Shown in pieces: positions 54,020 through 64,000 of a stretch of DNA of 64,000 bases; position 1 is the first letter of the stretch; each line of letters opens with the position of its first letter. Position numbers and translations under genes: made by a program. Under the pieces are notes generated by a model, which did no database searches, was not told where the DNA came from, and saw only the letters and a list, made by a program, of their open reading frames with translations. This DNA is from Leishmania infantum JPCM5. Its lineage: Eukaryota > Euglenozoa > Kinetoplastea > Trypanosomatida > Trypanosomatidae. The DNA lies in NCBI RefSeq assembly GCF_000002875.2, contig NC_009404.2, forward strand, positions 533,501-597,500, read 5' to 3'.

Positions 54020-57000
54020 AGCGAAAAACCAAATGAAGGTCGACAAAGAAAAAAAGCGCAGAAAGCAGACGAGAGTGTTTCTTTAGATGCGGGAGAGGGA
54101 AGGGGATGCAGAGGAGAGCGGGTCCATGGAAGTGGGGTGCAACACCAGTGGCCGAGCAGAGGCACACTTGGAAGCGGGTGCCGAGAGAAAGCTGTGCGTG
54201 GAGTGTGGGTGAGGACGGGAGCGAGATACTGGCGTGAGGGACGGGCCGAGGTTTTGGCGCTGTTTCTCTTTGTATCTCTCTCTTTGAAGCCTCTCGCTCC
54301 CCCATCTCCACGATCTCTCTCTCGACATCACTGTCCGACTGCCCACGTACTCTCAGCCCTCCTTTCTTCACCCCTCCTTTCCCACCTTCCTGTCTTTCCT
54401 CACCCATGCACGCACGCGCAAACACACACGGATTCCCTTATGTGTGCAAAGACCGGAGACGTTATGAACGGTGTAGGTGTCTTTGTCTATGCTTGGGGTG
54501 ATGATGTCTGGTTGAGGTGGTGTTTGTCTCCCTCTCTACTCCTTTCACTCCCCATTTCGAACCGTTGGAGTGTCTCTCTCCTTGTTTCCCTGCCACCGCA
54601 CCACGTCGTCCTCCGCTCGTTTGAGTGGTGTTGGTGGTGTCTGTCGTGTCTTCTTATTCTTGCCGTCTATATACGTATATATATATATACATACATACAT
54701 ATATATTTTTTGCTCTTCTCATGTGGGTGCGTCCGCCCCGCCTCCCTCTCCAAACGAAGAACAAAAAGGCAGAAGACGTTCTCTCCTTTTTTTTGTTTCT
54801 GAATGTATTTTCGTTTTCTGTTTGATGTTTTGCCCCCCCCCCCCACCTCCTTTTTTTGTTTGGTCTTCCTCTTCACTTTTTTTCGCGGGTATGCCGCGGG
54901 GGGGGATGAGGGAGTGCTCAAGGACTCCGCTTTCTTGTCTTTGGTTCGTTTGCTTTGTTTTGTATTTCTTTGTAGACCTTCCTCTCCTCCCCCTACCCCC
55001 CCTACATCCCTCTCTAGGCAGACACACAGGCACTCACTCATTCACTCACAGCCACGCACACACTTCCATACATGCCCCTCACAGCCGTCTCTGACCATTC
55101 CTGCGCTTTTACCGTGTGATCACAGCTGCCCTTGTTTGCGTGTGCGCGCGCGCCTTCCCACTCCGGCGGGCCGGGGGTGGAGACGCACAGGCTTGCGCAT
55201 GTGTGTTTGTGTGCATGCGTTCACTTCATCTTCGCGCGCTCTCTCTAGCGCTAGGTAAAGAGGCGAGTAAGTGCGATGGCAGCGCTAGTGATGGGGAAGA
55301 TCGCAGAGGCCTGTGCATAGGTGTACACCGGAACGACCCCCATCTCCCACCCTCCTCTTTCCTTTCCCTTTTACCTTCAGACCTTTAGCTGCAGCGCACG
55401 TCTTCGCACACACGCACATGCATGCAAGTGAGGCCGGCATGCGCAAAGACGAAGGAGAGAGGGAGCGAGAGGGCCAAGACGGCGATCAACACGGTAGCTG
55501 CGAAAGAGGCACGCAGCAGGTAAAAGACGAAAAAGAGCATGTACGAAGCAGCGGCGACTGAGCGGCTGCGGCGACGGGAGGAAGTGAAGGGAGGGAGAGG
55601 TGCCGCAGGACGGACGGAAGAGAGCGAGGAACAGCGACGTACCCGAACGCATCGACGTGTGTGCAGGCGCCTGCTGGGAATAGCTATCACGTGGCAAACC
55701 GTGTGTCGCACGCGCGCCAGCAGGATTATATACACACACGGGCCGCTGTGCCTTTGCTGCTCTTCTTGCTCTTGCGTCGTTTTTTTTCCTGTGTGTGTGT
55801 GTGCCCTTTCCCCCTCCCTCTGCGTTTCTGCATCATCTGTGTATGTGTGAACTTCGTGTGTGTACTGGCTTTCTTACTGATCCATGTACGTCTGATTCCC
55901 TCTCTCTATATGCGCATCTTCTTCCTTTCTCCTTCTTCGAAGTTTCTCCACGCATGCCTGTGTCTCTGTCTCCGCGCGGGTACCTTCATGCGTGTGCGCG
56001 TGCACGTTTTTTTTGTGTGGTTTGCTTCCGTTGTGCCTCTTTTCGTTCTTCAAAGGTCTTTTTCGTTTAGTTTTACATATATCTATGTACGTATGTGCAG
56101 GTATATATATATATATGTTTTTTTCTTTTTTCGACGGCCCTCTACCGTTTCCACCTACCTACACTACTAGTAGAGTGATGTACAAGATGTCTCTCCTCCA
56201 TCTCTTCTTCCCTTCTCCCCCGCCTTCTCGTGTGCTACATGCGTGAAATGCTCTTGCGTATTTGACTGTATGGGACTCGTCCTCTTTTTTTTTGTTTCTT
56301 GTTCCTCTTTTTTTTGTTCGTCATTGATGTTCTCTTTCCGTGCGTGTGCCTTTGTGTGTAAGGTGACCCGGTGGATGGGAGGGGAGGGTATTCGCCTGCC
56401 TCTGACATGGCCTTTTTGTGTTTGCCTCTTTTCGACGTATTTTCCCTCCCTCCTCCTTTTCCCTCGTCTTGTTATTATTTTTCGCATTCTCCTTGCGCTT
56501 ATGGGACCCCACTCTATCTCCTCTCCATCTTTTTCTTTCCGCGTTCATGCCCGTCCTTGCCTTGCCTCCTTCCACTAGCGCCGCGGCCTCGCTTTTTCTC
56601 CTCTCTCTTATTCCACATCTTTGTCTGCGTATGTGTGCTTGTGTGTGTGTGTGTGGCGTGTGCGCGCCATTCTTGCGCTGTCGGCTCACGTCTTTGTTGC
56701 TCGGAAGCCCTCAGGCCTCCCCCTCCCTCTCTCTGGTCCCTTCCATCGCTGTCATCTGCACGTCCCTCTCATGTCTTTGCTCTCTCCCTCTCTCACTGCC
56801 AACATTCTCCTTCTGACATATACGCAGAGAGAGACATATATATGTATATATGGAGAGGGGGCGAGCGAGCAAGCTTTCGAGCGTGACGAGGCCGAGAGAA
56901 CCGAGGTACAGTGGTACGCAGAAGGGGAGAAGGGGTGCTGGTGGTGGCCCAGAGGCGCGGCCCTACGCGAAAGGCCACCGCAAGCTTCTCCTCCCCCTCC

Positions 57001-58380
57001 CCCTCTCCTGCGTGTGTTTTACTGCCTTCAACCCTGAAGGCCAGCTACGCCTTGATCGCACGCGCGCGAGAGACACACGTAGCGCCACGCCACGCGCGGA
57101 TGGGAAACCAGCCAAGCGTCGATGAAGGAGCGCGAACAATGCCAACACACAGCGGGAAACAGGCAAAGGAGGAAAGATCAGACAAGCGTTCATTTTCACG
57201 CGAAGTGAAGTCAACTGCAAATGAAGCTGTCAAGACGGAGACACCACCTGTGGGGAGGGGGAGGAACGAAAAGCGCATCAATGACCGACGTACCCGCACC
57301 CACGCCCACATATATATATATATGCATACATACACGCAAACGCTTCATCTCACGATATTTCTCGCACGTGAAACACGCACTCAGGCTGATGCATCATCCT
57401 GCCCCCCTTACTCTTTTTCCGTCCTTTCTGGATTCACTTATTTTTATCCCTCTTTGTATACGTATGTACGCATGCGTGTGAGAGCGTGAAAAAATGAGCA
57501 CGAAAGAGGGGCAAGAGTGCAGGACAGCGGAAGGGAGATCGAATCAGTGAGTCCTCTGCCTAGTAGCCTGAGATCGTCAAGCAGGGGGGGGGTAGGGAAG
57601 CGAAAAGAAACCAATGACGCAAACACGCACGTACAAAACAACAACAACGATACACGAAGCAAACCGAACCACGGTGGTGTGGCTCTGCGTTGCATGTCTG
57701 CATCACCGCTTGTGTGTGGGTGTGGGCGGTGGACGTGCTGCTCTGTGTCTCGACAGAGATGCGCGGAGGAGGGACGACCACACGCGCACAATTGCGTCCT
57801 GGAGGAGGGAGAAGGTGGGCGAGGCTGAGGGAGAGGAGGAAAGGGGTGACGCCGTCGCGGAGCTCAAGGCATTTATGCCGGGCGGAGGCGTACCTGGTTA
57901 CGGCTCAGTATGCTTTCCTCCGGCTGTGATCTAGATCCCGTTTGCCAGCGTTCTTCTCCTCCAGTGGGTGCGCACATGCGTGTGCGTGTGCATGTATTTG
58001 CCGCGATGAACATCCTCCTCCCTCTCACCCACCTGCCCCTCGCTTCTACGCTGATTCCATCCCTGCCCACACACACCCACTGTAGCATGGGGCTACCCGC
58101 GCTCCGTCCGCCCTACGCTCACGTCTCTGCACACACCCCTCTCTCACCCACGCCCTCTCGCCATCTCTGTGTTTGATAGCTGTTTCCTTTGGCGTTCTCT
58201 GCTTCGCCATCTCGTTGCCCACCTTACGCACCCCTAACCCATACAAGCATGTGCGGTGGACAAGGGTGACTGCCAGCAGCATCCACACCCACGCATCGCG
58301 GGCCAAAGCGCTGAACGACCAACAGGTGCCGCCTTGAGACCGCTGCGAACGAAACAAAAAAAGGGAGAAATGGGGAAGCC
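54020..58380. other. Intergenic region, 4.4 kb, after SMP-1
   Basis: Contains TA repeats (54667-54708, 56100-56118, 57309-57324), poly-T and poly-C runs, TG tracts and a purine-richer segment at 56840-57330. No supported gene or RNA. The stretch is long enough to hold an extended SMP-1 3'UTR. Confidence 0.55.
58139..58179 (+). promoter_or_regulatory. Predicted trans-splice acceptor for the 58381 gene
   Basis: A tract beginning CTCTCTCACCCACGCCCTCT is followed by TTTGATAG, with AG at 58178-58179 and a 201-base leader. Two short upstream ATGs occur before 58381 (58250 and 58370). Confidence 0.4.
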
Positions 58381-59640
58381 ATGCGTGCCACCTTTCTCTG
58401 GTTACGCACTTCGCGCAAAGGACCGGGTAGCTGGTCAGAGCCGGTTCTGCTCTACTCCCAACATCGCATGCGCAATGTCGGCCACGGGCCTGGCATGGTT
58501 GGCAGCAGCCCCACCGCCCCCAGTGGGTCGCCGGCTTTTCGGCAAAGCGGCAGCGGCATCCGGGCAGCGCAGCTGGGTACACCCCCCATCGGAGCCTCCT
58601 CGGTCTTCTACGACGGCGCCGACAACGCTACGCAGCATGCTCCCTACGGCCCGGGCGCGCTGAGCGGGGGCTGGGGCGACGATGCTCCGGACCCTTCTCT
58701 GTACAGCTGGAAGGCTGACCCGTCGCGCAATCGCCCGCCGCCATACATGCAGCCGTCGCTGTCGGGATTGCGTGGCAATGGGGAGAGTAGCCTGCCGCAG
58801 AATGCAAAGCGCGTAGAGACGGCCTCGCGGCCTATCGAAGAGTCGGGTGGGAGGAGCAGTGCCAGCGGCGACTCCAAGGGCGGCACCACAAATACGAACT
58901 GGCTCGGCGGTCCGGCAGGTGGCGCCATCCCCGACACGCTCGAGCGCGCCACGTTGCAGCACGCCTTCGGCACAGGCGACTTCTCCATGGTAGATCGACA
59001 GCAGCTGACTCTCACGCGGTTGATGCGGCTCATGCTGGACGCCACGCTGAAGCCGCGCGACCCCGACAGCCGAGGGTTCGGTGGTGACGGCGCCACAAAA
59101 CTCGCGGAGCAGCGCGAGGAGCTCAAGCTGATGGACCAGCGCGTCGTACCGTTCCAGCACGACGACGTGATGAACGACTACCTGAAGAACATCGACAGGC
59201 TACACAGCCCAAGCGGAGCGCTGTGCCAGCGCGACGTGCTCAAGGGCCGCCTGGTTGGGCTACTCTTCTTCACAGAGTCGGAGCGCTCCCTCACCTTCAT
59301 GCGATATCTGCATCGTTTTCACAAGCGGCACAGCCCTGACTTCGTCGTCGTCGCCGTGTCGCTCGCCGCGAAGGAGATGATGGACATTACGCGCTCCTTT
59401 GGCTTCTTTCACTGCACGCACCGCGACGGGGCGTCGTGGGTGTCGCGCGATGCTGGGCTGATGCTGCGCCCTTTCGTTGCACTGCCCCGCCTAATTGTGG
59501 TGAACGGCACAAGCGGAATCGAGGTCACCCGTGGCGGGGTAACGGCCGTCATGGCGAACCCGGACACGTGCTTCCAGGCGTGGCGGCGCGGCGAGGGTGG
59601 GTACCGGTACCGCGACTGGCTCAAATCCATGTACATGTGA
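58381..59640 (+). CDS. Thioredoxin/tryparedoxin-like fold protein without a CxxC active site
   Basis: 419 aa from ATG 58381; ATG 58468 (MRNVGHG) is an alternative. Residues 1-220 are low-complexity, rich in Gly/Ser/Pro/Asn. From about 285 a thioredoxin-like domain of the tryparedoxin/nucleoredoxin type is visible: a beta strand GRLVGLLFF, a helix with FMRYLHRFHKRH, a second strand DFVVVAVSLAAK, and the cis-proline strand ALPRLIVVNG (Pro369). Where tryparedoxins have WCPPC, this protein has TESERS (298-303), so both redox cysteines are missing. It is unlikely to act as a dithiol oxidoreductase and more likely serves as a binding module. The N-terminus (MRATFLWLRTSRKG) is basic and could act as a targeting peptide if the first ATG is used. 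Confidence 0.85.
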   Translation: MRATFLWLRTSRKGPGSWSEPVLLYSQHRMRNVGHGPGMVGSSPTAPSGSPAFRQSGSGIRAAQLGTPPIGASSVFYDGADNATQHAPYGPGALSGGWGDDAPDPSLYSWKADPSRNRPPPYMQPSLSGLRGNGESSLPQNAKRVETASRPIEESGGRSSASGDSKGGTTNTNWLGGPAGGAIPDTLERATLQHAFGTGDFSMVDRQQLTLTRLMRLMLDATLKPRDPDSRGFGGDGATKLAEQREELKLMDQRVVPFQHDDVMNDYLKNIDRLHSPSGALCQRDVLKGRLVGLLFFTESERSLTFMRYLHRFHKRHSPDFVVVAVSLAAKEMMDITRSFGFFHCTHRDGASWVSRDAGLMLRPFVALPRLIVVNGTSGIEVTRGGVTAVMANPDTCFQAWRRGEGGYRYRDWLKSMYM

Positions 59641-62151
59641 AGGGACGGCGTGAGGTCGGTCGGAGGTTGAAGGCTGCGAAAGGCGGAGGGAGGTTCGGAA
59701 AGCTGGTGAGACCGCTAAGACGTACACACCCGGCAGGAGGAGGGGCCGACATGATGCAGTCCCGATCTTTTTCCTTTGCTATCGTAGGCGTATTGTGTCT
59801 CCGCTTCTCATCGTTGTTCCCCCTCCATCCATTGTGCGCGTGCTCTCTCGCCGTCTACTTGTGTGAGCTTCCTTGGCAGCTTCCTCGCCCGTTTCCTGTC
59901 CAACAGCAACGCCCCCACGCGTACGCACATATACGAGTAATCGACGGCCCATCACCGACTCTCGTTCTCCGGCATGGTTTCGTTCTTTGTGTGTGTGTGA
60001 ACTGGCGCCGGACCCCTCCCCCCCCGTGTTCCCCTTTCCCCCAATTCTCCGTGACGAGAGAGCAATCCTGCAGAGTTGACATGGCGACAAGGAGGTCAAC
60101 ATACACACACGCACAAAGAGCGGAACGAACTCCAAGCTAGGACGCTACGTTGAGCGTGTGCCCGCCTCACTGCACCCGCCAACAGAGGGAGAGACAAGGC
60201 CAGGGCAGAGATAAGAGGAGGGAGGGAGCCAGGCTCCCCGCGCAAGCAAAGCTGAACCCATTATCTGCGTGCGTGTGTGTGCGGTTGCCAGGGCCCAGCT
60301 CCGTACTCGTTCCTCCCTCGACCCCGTCGTTCTCCCCCCCTCTCTCTGTCTCTCCCCTCGCTGCCATCCTCCCCATCCATTCCTCCGGCACTCCTCTCCC
60401 TGCGCCACCTGCCTATCTCCGACACCTTTTTTTTCTTCATATCCTCTCTGTGACGTCGCAATCACTCCGACGGGAGCGGAACCCACGAATACCGCCTCAA
60501 AAAGACGTGCACATCGGTGTGTGTCCGACTCTCTTCTCGCGTTCCCTCCATCCTACGCCGCCCTCTTGTCCTCCGCTCGGCACACTCCCTCCTTCCCCCG
60601 TCTCCGTCGTCGTTTCCGCCAAGGTTTTGATTCGCATTCGAAAAAGCACCGCGACAAGTCACCCCTCAGCGCTCTGCCCCCTCCCCTTGACCTCACACCT
60701 GCCCCACCCACTACCACCATCGCTGTAATACACACCACCGTGCACGTCCCTTCCACCACGCTTCCGCGTCTGCAACTTTCGGACGGCTTGTGAGCTTCTC
60801 TTTTGTTTTCATCGCTTGGCCGCTCTGGCATGCCGTGCCAGATCGAAGCCGCCTTCAACCTCACAACATCAGCACCTACCGGCTTTGCCCTCCCCCCTAT
60901 CCTCAGAGCCCGTAGGCAACACTTCTCTTGTCGCACCCCCTCTCCCCCCACTTTACCGTCCTTTGTACCCCCTACCCCCACACGCGCACAAACACACACA
61001 CCAATTTCGGTGCCTTCGCGTGCTTCCTTAGAAGCAAAGAGCGGATTTCCTCGCTTCTCTGCATCCCTTTGCCTGCCCCTCCCCCTCCCCCTCCCCACTT
61101 ACACAGGTACACGCCACACATATCTACTTGGCAAGCAATCCATTCATACTTAGACCCCCCCTCTTTTGTGTGCTCCAGGGAACCACGCACGTCTCCAAGA
61201 CCTCCTCCCTCCCCACACGTGCGCCCTCTCTCCCTTTTTGTTGTTCTCTCCCCCGCTCATCGTTGCAGCGGGTGAAGAGCCGGCGCTGAGGTCGACGCAC
61301 TTGCCTGTGCGTCGGCCCAGGAGACGACGTGTGCGCAAAGGAGGAAGTGAAAAAGGCACAGAAAAAGAGACAAGGTACACACGCAGAGCGACTGCCCCCC
61401 TCCCCCATCCTTCCCTCCCTCTTGTACCTCTCTATCATACCTCACCGTCGTTACTTGTAGTCTCGGATACACGGAACCCATCTACGCCCTGCCCCGCCGC
61501 TCCTTTCTTTTTCCCTTTTTGTTTCCTTCTCACCACCCCCTCTCTCCTTTGCGGTGGAAGAGTTGCGCACGGTTCGCGCGCCCCCCTTCACCCCCCCTTC
61601 TCCTGCATCGCCGCTTTCCGGCCGGCAGAATTTCTTCTCTCTTTAGTTTCTCTTATTTCACGTTCTACGCACCACACGAAGCGGGGCCGGAGAGAGGGGG
61701 GCCCGAAAAAAAAAAAACAGACGCACGAAGAGAGCACAAACGCCGCCTGTGACCAAGACGGCGCGACGTGACTTTCTCTCCTTCCTCTCTGTCTTTGCTG
61801 TTGCGCGTGCTCTCTTTTAACGCATCACTTCTTCTTTGTTGGCTCCGGCGGACGGCCTTGACGCGTCTGCGCAGAAACGAAACACATCAGGAGAGTGTGG
61901 TTGCTGCCCACCCCCCATTCTCCCCTCTTTCTCTCTCCCTGCCCGGCTCGTTGCGGCGTTAGTGCCTCACGAGAGGGGTGGGGAGGCTGACAACCACTTG
62001 GAGAGCGACAAGTGCACGCAAAAGTGACTGCACATCACGCAGAGACTCATCGGCGAGAAGAGGATCGCCATCAATCTGCCACACCTTGACAGGACAGTGG
62101 GCAGCGGTCACTGCTCCTCACTAGATGAGCACACGCGACACAAACTAAGAC
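59641..62151. other. Intergenic region
   Basis: Pyrimidine-rich sequence with C-rich runs (60960-61110, 61380-61420). Candidate splice acceptors for the kinase are AG at 61873-61874 or 61961-61962. No gene supported. Confidence 0.55.
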
Positions 62152-63306
62152 ATGTCGACCGCCTCGCAGCACAGGAAAAGCGATTCGGCGGAGCGTGACG
62201 AGGTCAATGTCAAGAACGCTCCTAAAGTCGCGTCAGAGGCGGAAATAAACCGCCGCAACGTTGTCTTTGCAGAGGCGCTGCGGTGCGCCTGCATTGCGAT
62301 GCGGGTCGGCGACGACCCGGGGTACATCTGGACACCGCAGCGGCTCGGCGCTGGCTCGTTCGGCACAGTGACGCTTGCATACCGTCACGAGGGCGACGCT
62401 GTGTGGCGCAAGACCGCGGTGAAGCGCATATCGCTGCGCAAAGAAATGCGCCTCTCAGCCGTGCTGGAGAAGGTGCGGTGCGCTGGGCGCGAGGTGGCCC
62501 TGTGCCGTCGCGCTGGGGTGTCGCCGCACGTTGTGCCGATGTACGAGCCATGGTTCGACTGCCGGGAGGGCGTGATCGCGCTGCCGATGGACGCCGGTGA
62601 CTTCAGCCTGGAGCAGTACGCGGTGCACTGCGGCTTTCGGTTCCCGCCGCTGGTGCTGCTGTCGATGTGCGCGCAGTGCGCGCGTGCTGTGGCGCATCTG
62701 CATCGGCGCGGCGTTGTGCACCGTGACGTGAAGCCAGACAACTTCGTGGTGAATGTTTTCGACACTGCTGGTGGTGCTGGTGCTGGCGGTGATGGTGGCC
62801 GCCGTGACGCGCGGGCACCGCTCGTGCGCATACTTGACTTTGGGCTCGCGTGCGGCGTGGAGGAGGTCGGGCAGGAGTTGAAGCGTTGCGTGGGGACACC
62901 GCACTACATGGCACCGGAGACGTTTTCGCACCTCTGCGACTGCGACGTGCCTGCGGCGTGCGACGTGTGGAGCCTCGGGGTGACCTTGTTCCGATTGGCC
63001 ACTGGCGTCTTCCCGGTCTTCGAGATGGACAAGACGTGGCAGCAACCGCCCTTCACCGCGTTACACAGCGGAAAGCTGTGGCTCCCCTCGAGGAATCTCT
63101 TCCATGAGCCATTGTCGGCGGAATCGCTAGCGGTGTTGTCAGTCGCTGCGTCGATGCTTGTGCTGGACCCCCGATACCGGCCCACCGCGGATGCTGCGGT
63201 GCTACAGCTGCAGGGCTTTCAGGAGGCGTTCAGCCACCAGATCCAGTCATGGCCGCCAGGGTCTGGGCCACAACCCTGCCGTGTCTGGAAACGCACACGT
63301 AAGTGA
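62152..63306 (+). CDS. Serine/threonine protein kinase
   Basis: 384 aa, essentially one kinase domain (about 58-365). All key motifs are intact: glycine loop GAGSFGTV (66-73), AVK lysine 91, alpha-C glutamate 114 (GREV), catalytic loop HRDVKPDN (190-197), DFG (229-231), APE (254-256) and DVWSLG (271-276). A Gly/Ala-rich insert of about 20 residues (TAGGAGAGGDGGRR) lies between the catalytic loop and DFG, so it is probably a surface loop. KPDN indicates Ser/Thr specificity. I cannot place it in a kinase subfamily; the LHRRGVVHRDVKPDN and CVGTPHYMAPE stretches are generic. It should be catalytically active. It is unrelated to the calpain/SMP genes upstream. Confidence 0.94.
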   Translation: MSTASQHRKSDSAERDEVNVKNAPKVASEAEINRRNVVFAEALRCACIAMRVGDDPGYIWTPQRLGAGSFGTVTLAYRHEGDAVWRKTAVKRISLRKEMRLSAVLEKVRCAGREVALCRRAGVSPHVVPMYEPWFDCREGVIALPMDAGDFSLEQYAVHCGFRFPPLVLLSMCAQCARAVAHLHRRGVVHRDVKPDNFVVNVFDTAGGAGAGGDGGRRDARAPLVRILDFGLACGVEEVGQELKRCVGTPHYMAPETFSHLCDCDVPAACDVWSLGVTLFRLATGVFPVFEMDKTWQQPPFTALHSGKLWLPSRNLFHEPLSAESLAVLSVAASMLVLDPRYRPTADAAVLQLQGFQEAFSHQIQSWPPGSGPQPCRVWKRTRK

Positions 63307-64000
63307 GGAAGAGGGCCAGCGAGCAACAAATGTGCGCGTGCGTGCGTGTGGTTTCTCTCTCCCTGTGGCATCACCGCCGCCGCCGCTGCTGCCCCTCCGC
63401 TTGTTTTTTTTTTCTTTATTCTTCGTGTCTTCTTCTCGTTCCTTTTCACATCGTTCTTCTTTTCGCTTTTGTTTCCGACACCGTTTATCCACGGTGGTTC
63501 GCGTCTTCTCATACATGCGTGCATACATCTATACATCTATATATACATATATATTTATGTACAGATGCCTACATATGTACACATCTGTATACATGCACAT
63601 GCACACACATATATATATAGTACAAATATATATGAGGAAAAAAATATATAAATTCGTTGTTGTCTGGTTAATTATTTGCTTGCTACCTCTGCCTTATCCT
63701 TCTACTATTCTTCCCTTCCCTCCCCTCCGACGGCCCCGCCTTTTTCTTATCCTTTCACCTTCTTCAAGCGGAGTGCTGCGTCGTGTCGGTTGTCTTCCCG
63801 CATCGTTTTCCTCTACGCATGCGACGTTCTTTTATCTTCTCGCGCGCTCTCCCGCTTGAAGCAAAGCAGAGCAAACACACGAATGTGTAAGCGTGCATCC
63901 TTCACTAAACCTGTTTCCTCCCTACTCAGAAGTCTGTTCTGTGTGTGCGTGTGTGTATGTGCTGGAGTTAGTGTTTTGTTGGACTCTCCCCTATGTCTGT
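63307..64000. other. 3' flank of the kinase gene
   Basis: T-rich sequence with a long TA/ACAT-rich segment at 63527-63651, then pyrimidine tracts that may lead to a gene beyond the window. No gene seen. Confidence 0.6.

Noticed and set aside
57100..57489. Open frame starting MGNQPSVDEG after SMP-1, resembling an acylated small protein
   Set aside because: No DUF1935 motif follows and the frame runs through a TA repeat and tract sequence. The MG start is probably chance.

Overview
The window is nuclear DNA of a trypanosomatid, almost certainly a Leishmania species. Every supported gene is intronless and on the + strand, as in a directional polycistronic unit. Genes are separated by 1-4 kb of pyrimidine-rich, microsatellite-rich DNA. 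Clear pyrimidine-tract/AG trans-splice acceptors precede many start codons. The proteins are kinetoplastid families: catalytically altered calpain-like proteins, and small acylated proteins with the calpain-associated DUF1935 domain, including one that I recognise as SMP-1. This points to the calpain/SMP cluster of Leishmania chromosome 20 (chromosome assignment from memory).

Layout. 1-1751: 3' part of a calpain-like gene. 5896-8127 and 11565-14564: two more large calpain-like proteins. 15849-16289 and 18930-19331: two small DUF1935 proteins. 22488-30761: a very large Raptor (TORC1 subunit). 32020-32817: a DUF1935 protein with an N-terminal extension, followed by a frameshifted coding tail to 33174. 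35984-38503: a long protein with an expanded DUF1935 domain. 40806-41375 and 43881-44336: DUF1935 proteins. 47683-48525: a NAP/SET-type histone chaperone. About 49797-51113: a decayed gene for a membrane protein. 51222-51632: another SMP paralogue. 53624-54019: SMP-1. 58381-59640: a protein with a thioredoxin/tryparedoxin-like fold lacking the CxxC. 62152-63306: a Ser/Thr protein kinase.

Three copies of a degenerate retroposon (SIDER-like, probably SIDER2) lie in gene-downstream DNA in the same orientation as the genes. Two of them are identical over 448 bases and exactly 6,840 bases apart, bracketing one calpain gene and one SMP gene.

How the genes relate. The cluster looks like repeated duplication of one membrane-targeting module, a myristoylatable MGxxxS start (with or without Cys3) plus a DUF1935 domain. 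In the large proteins a calpain protease core is present but has lost catalytic residues. The likely role is cortical or flagellar membrane structure rather than proteolysis. Raptor, NAP, the thioredoxin-like protein and the kinase are unrelated genes carried in the same transcription unit. Regulation is expected to be post-transcriptional. Start codons were chosen as the first in-frame ATG after a plausible splice acceptor.
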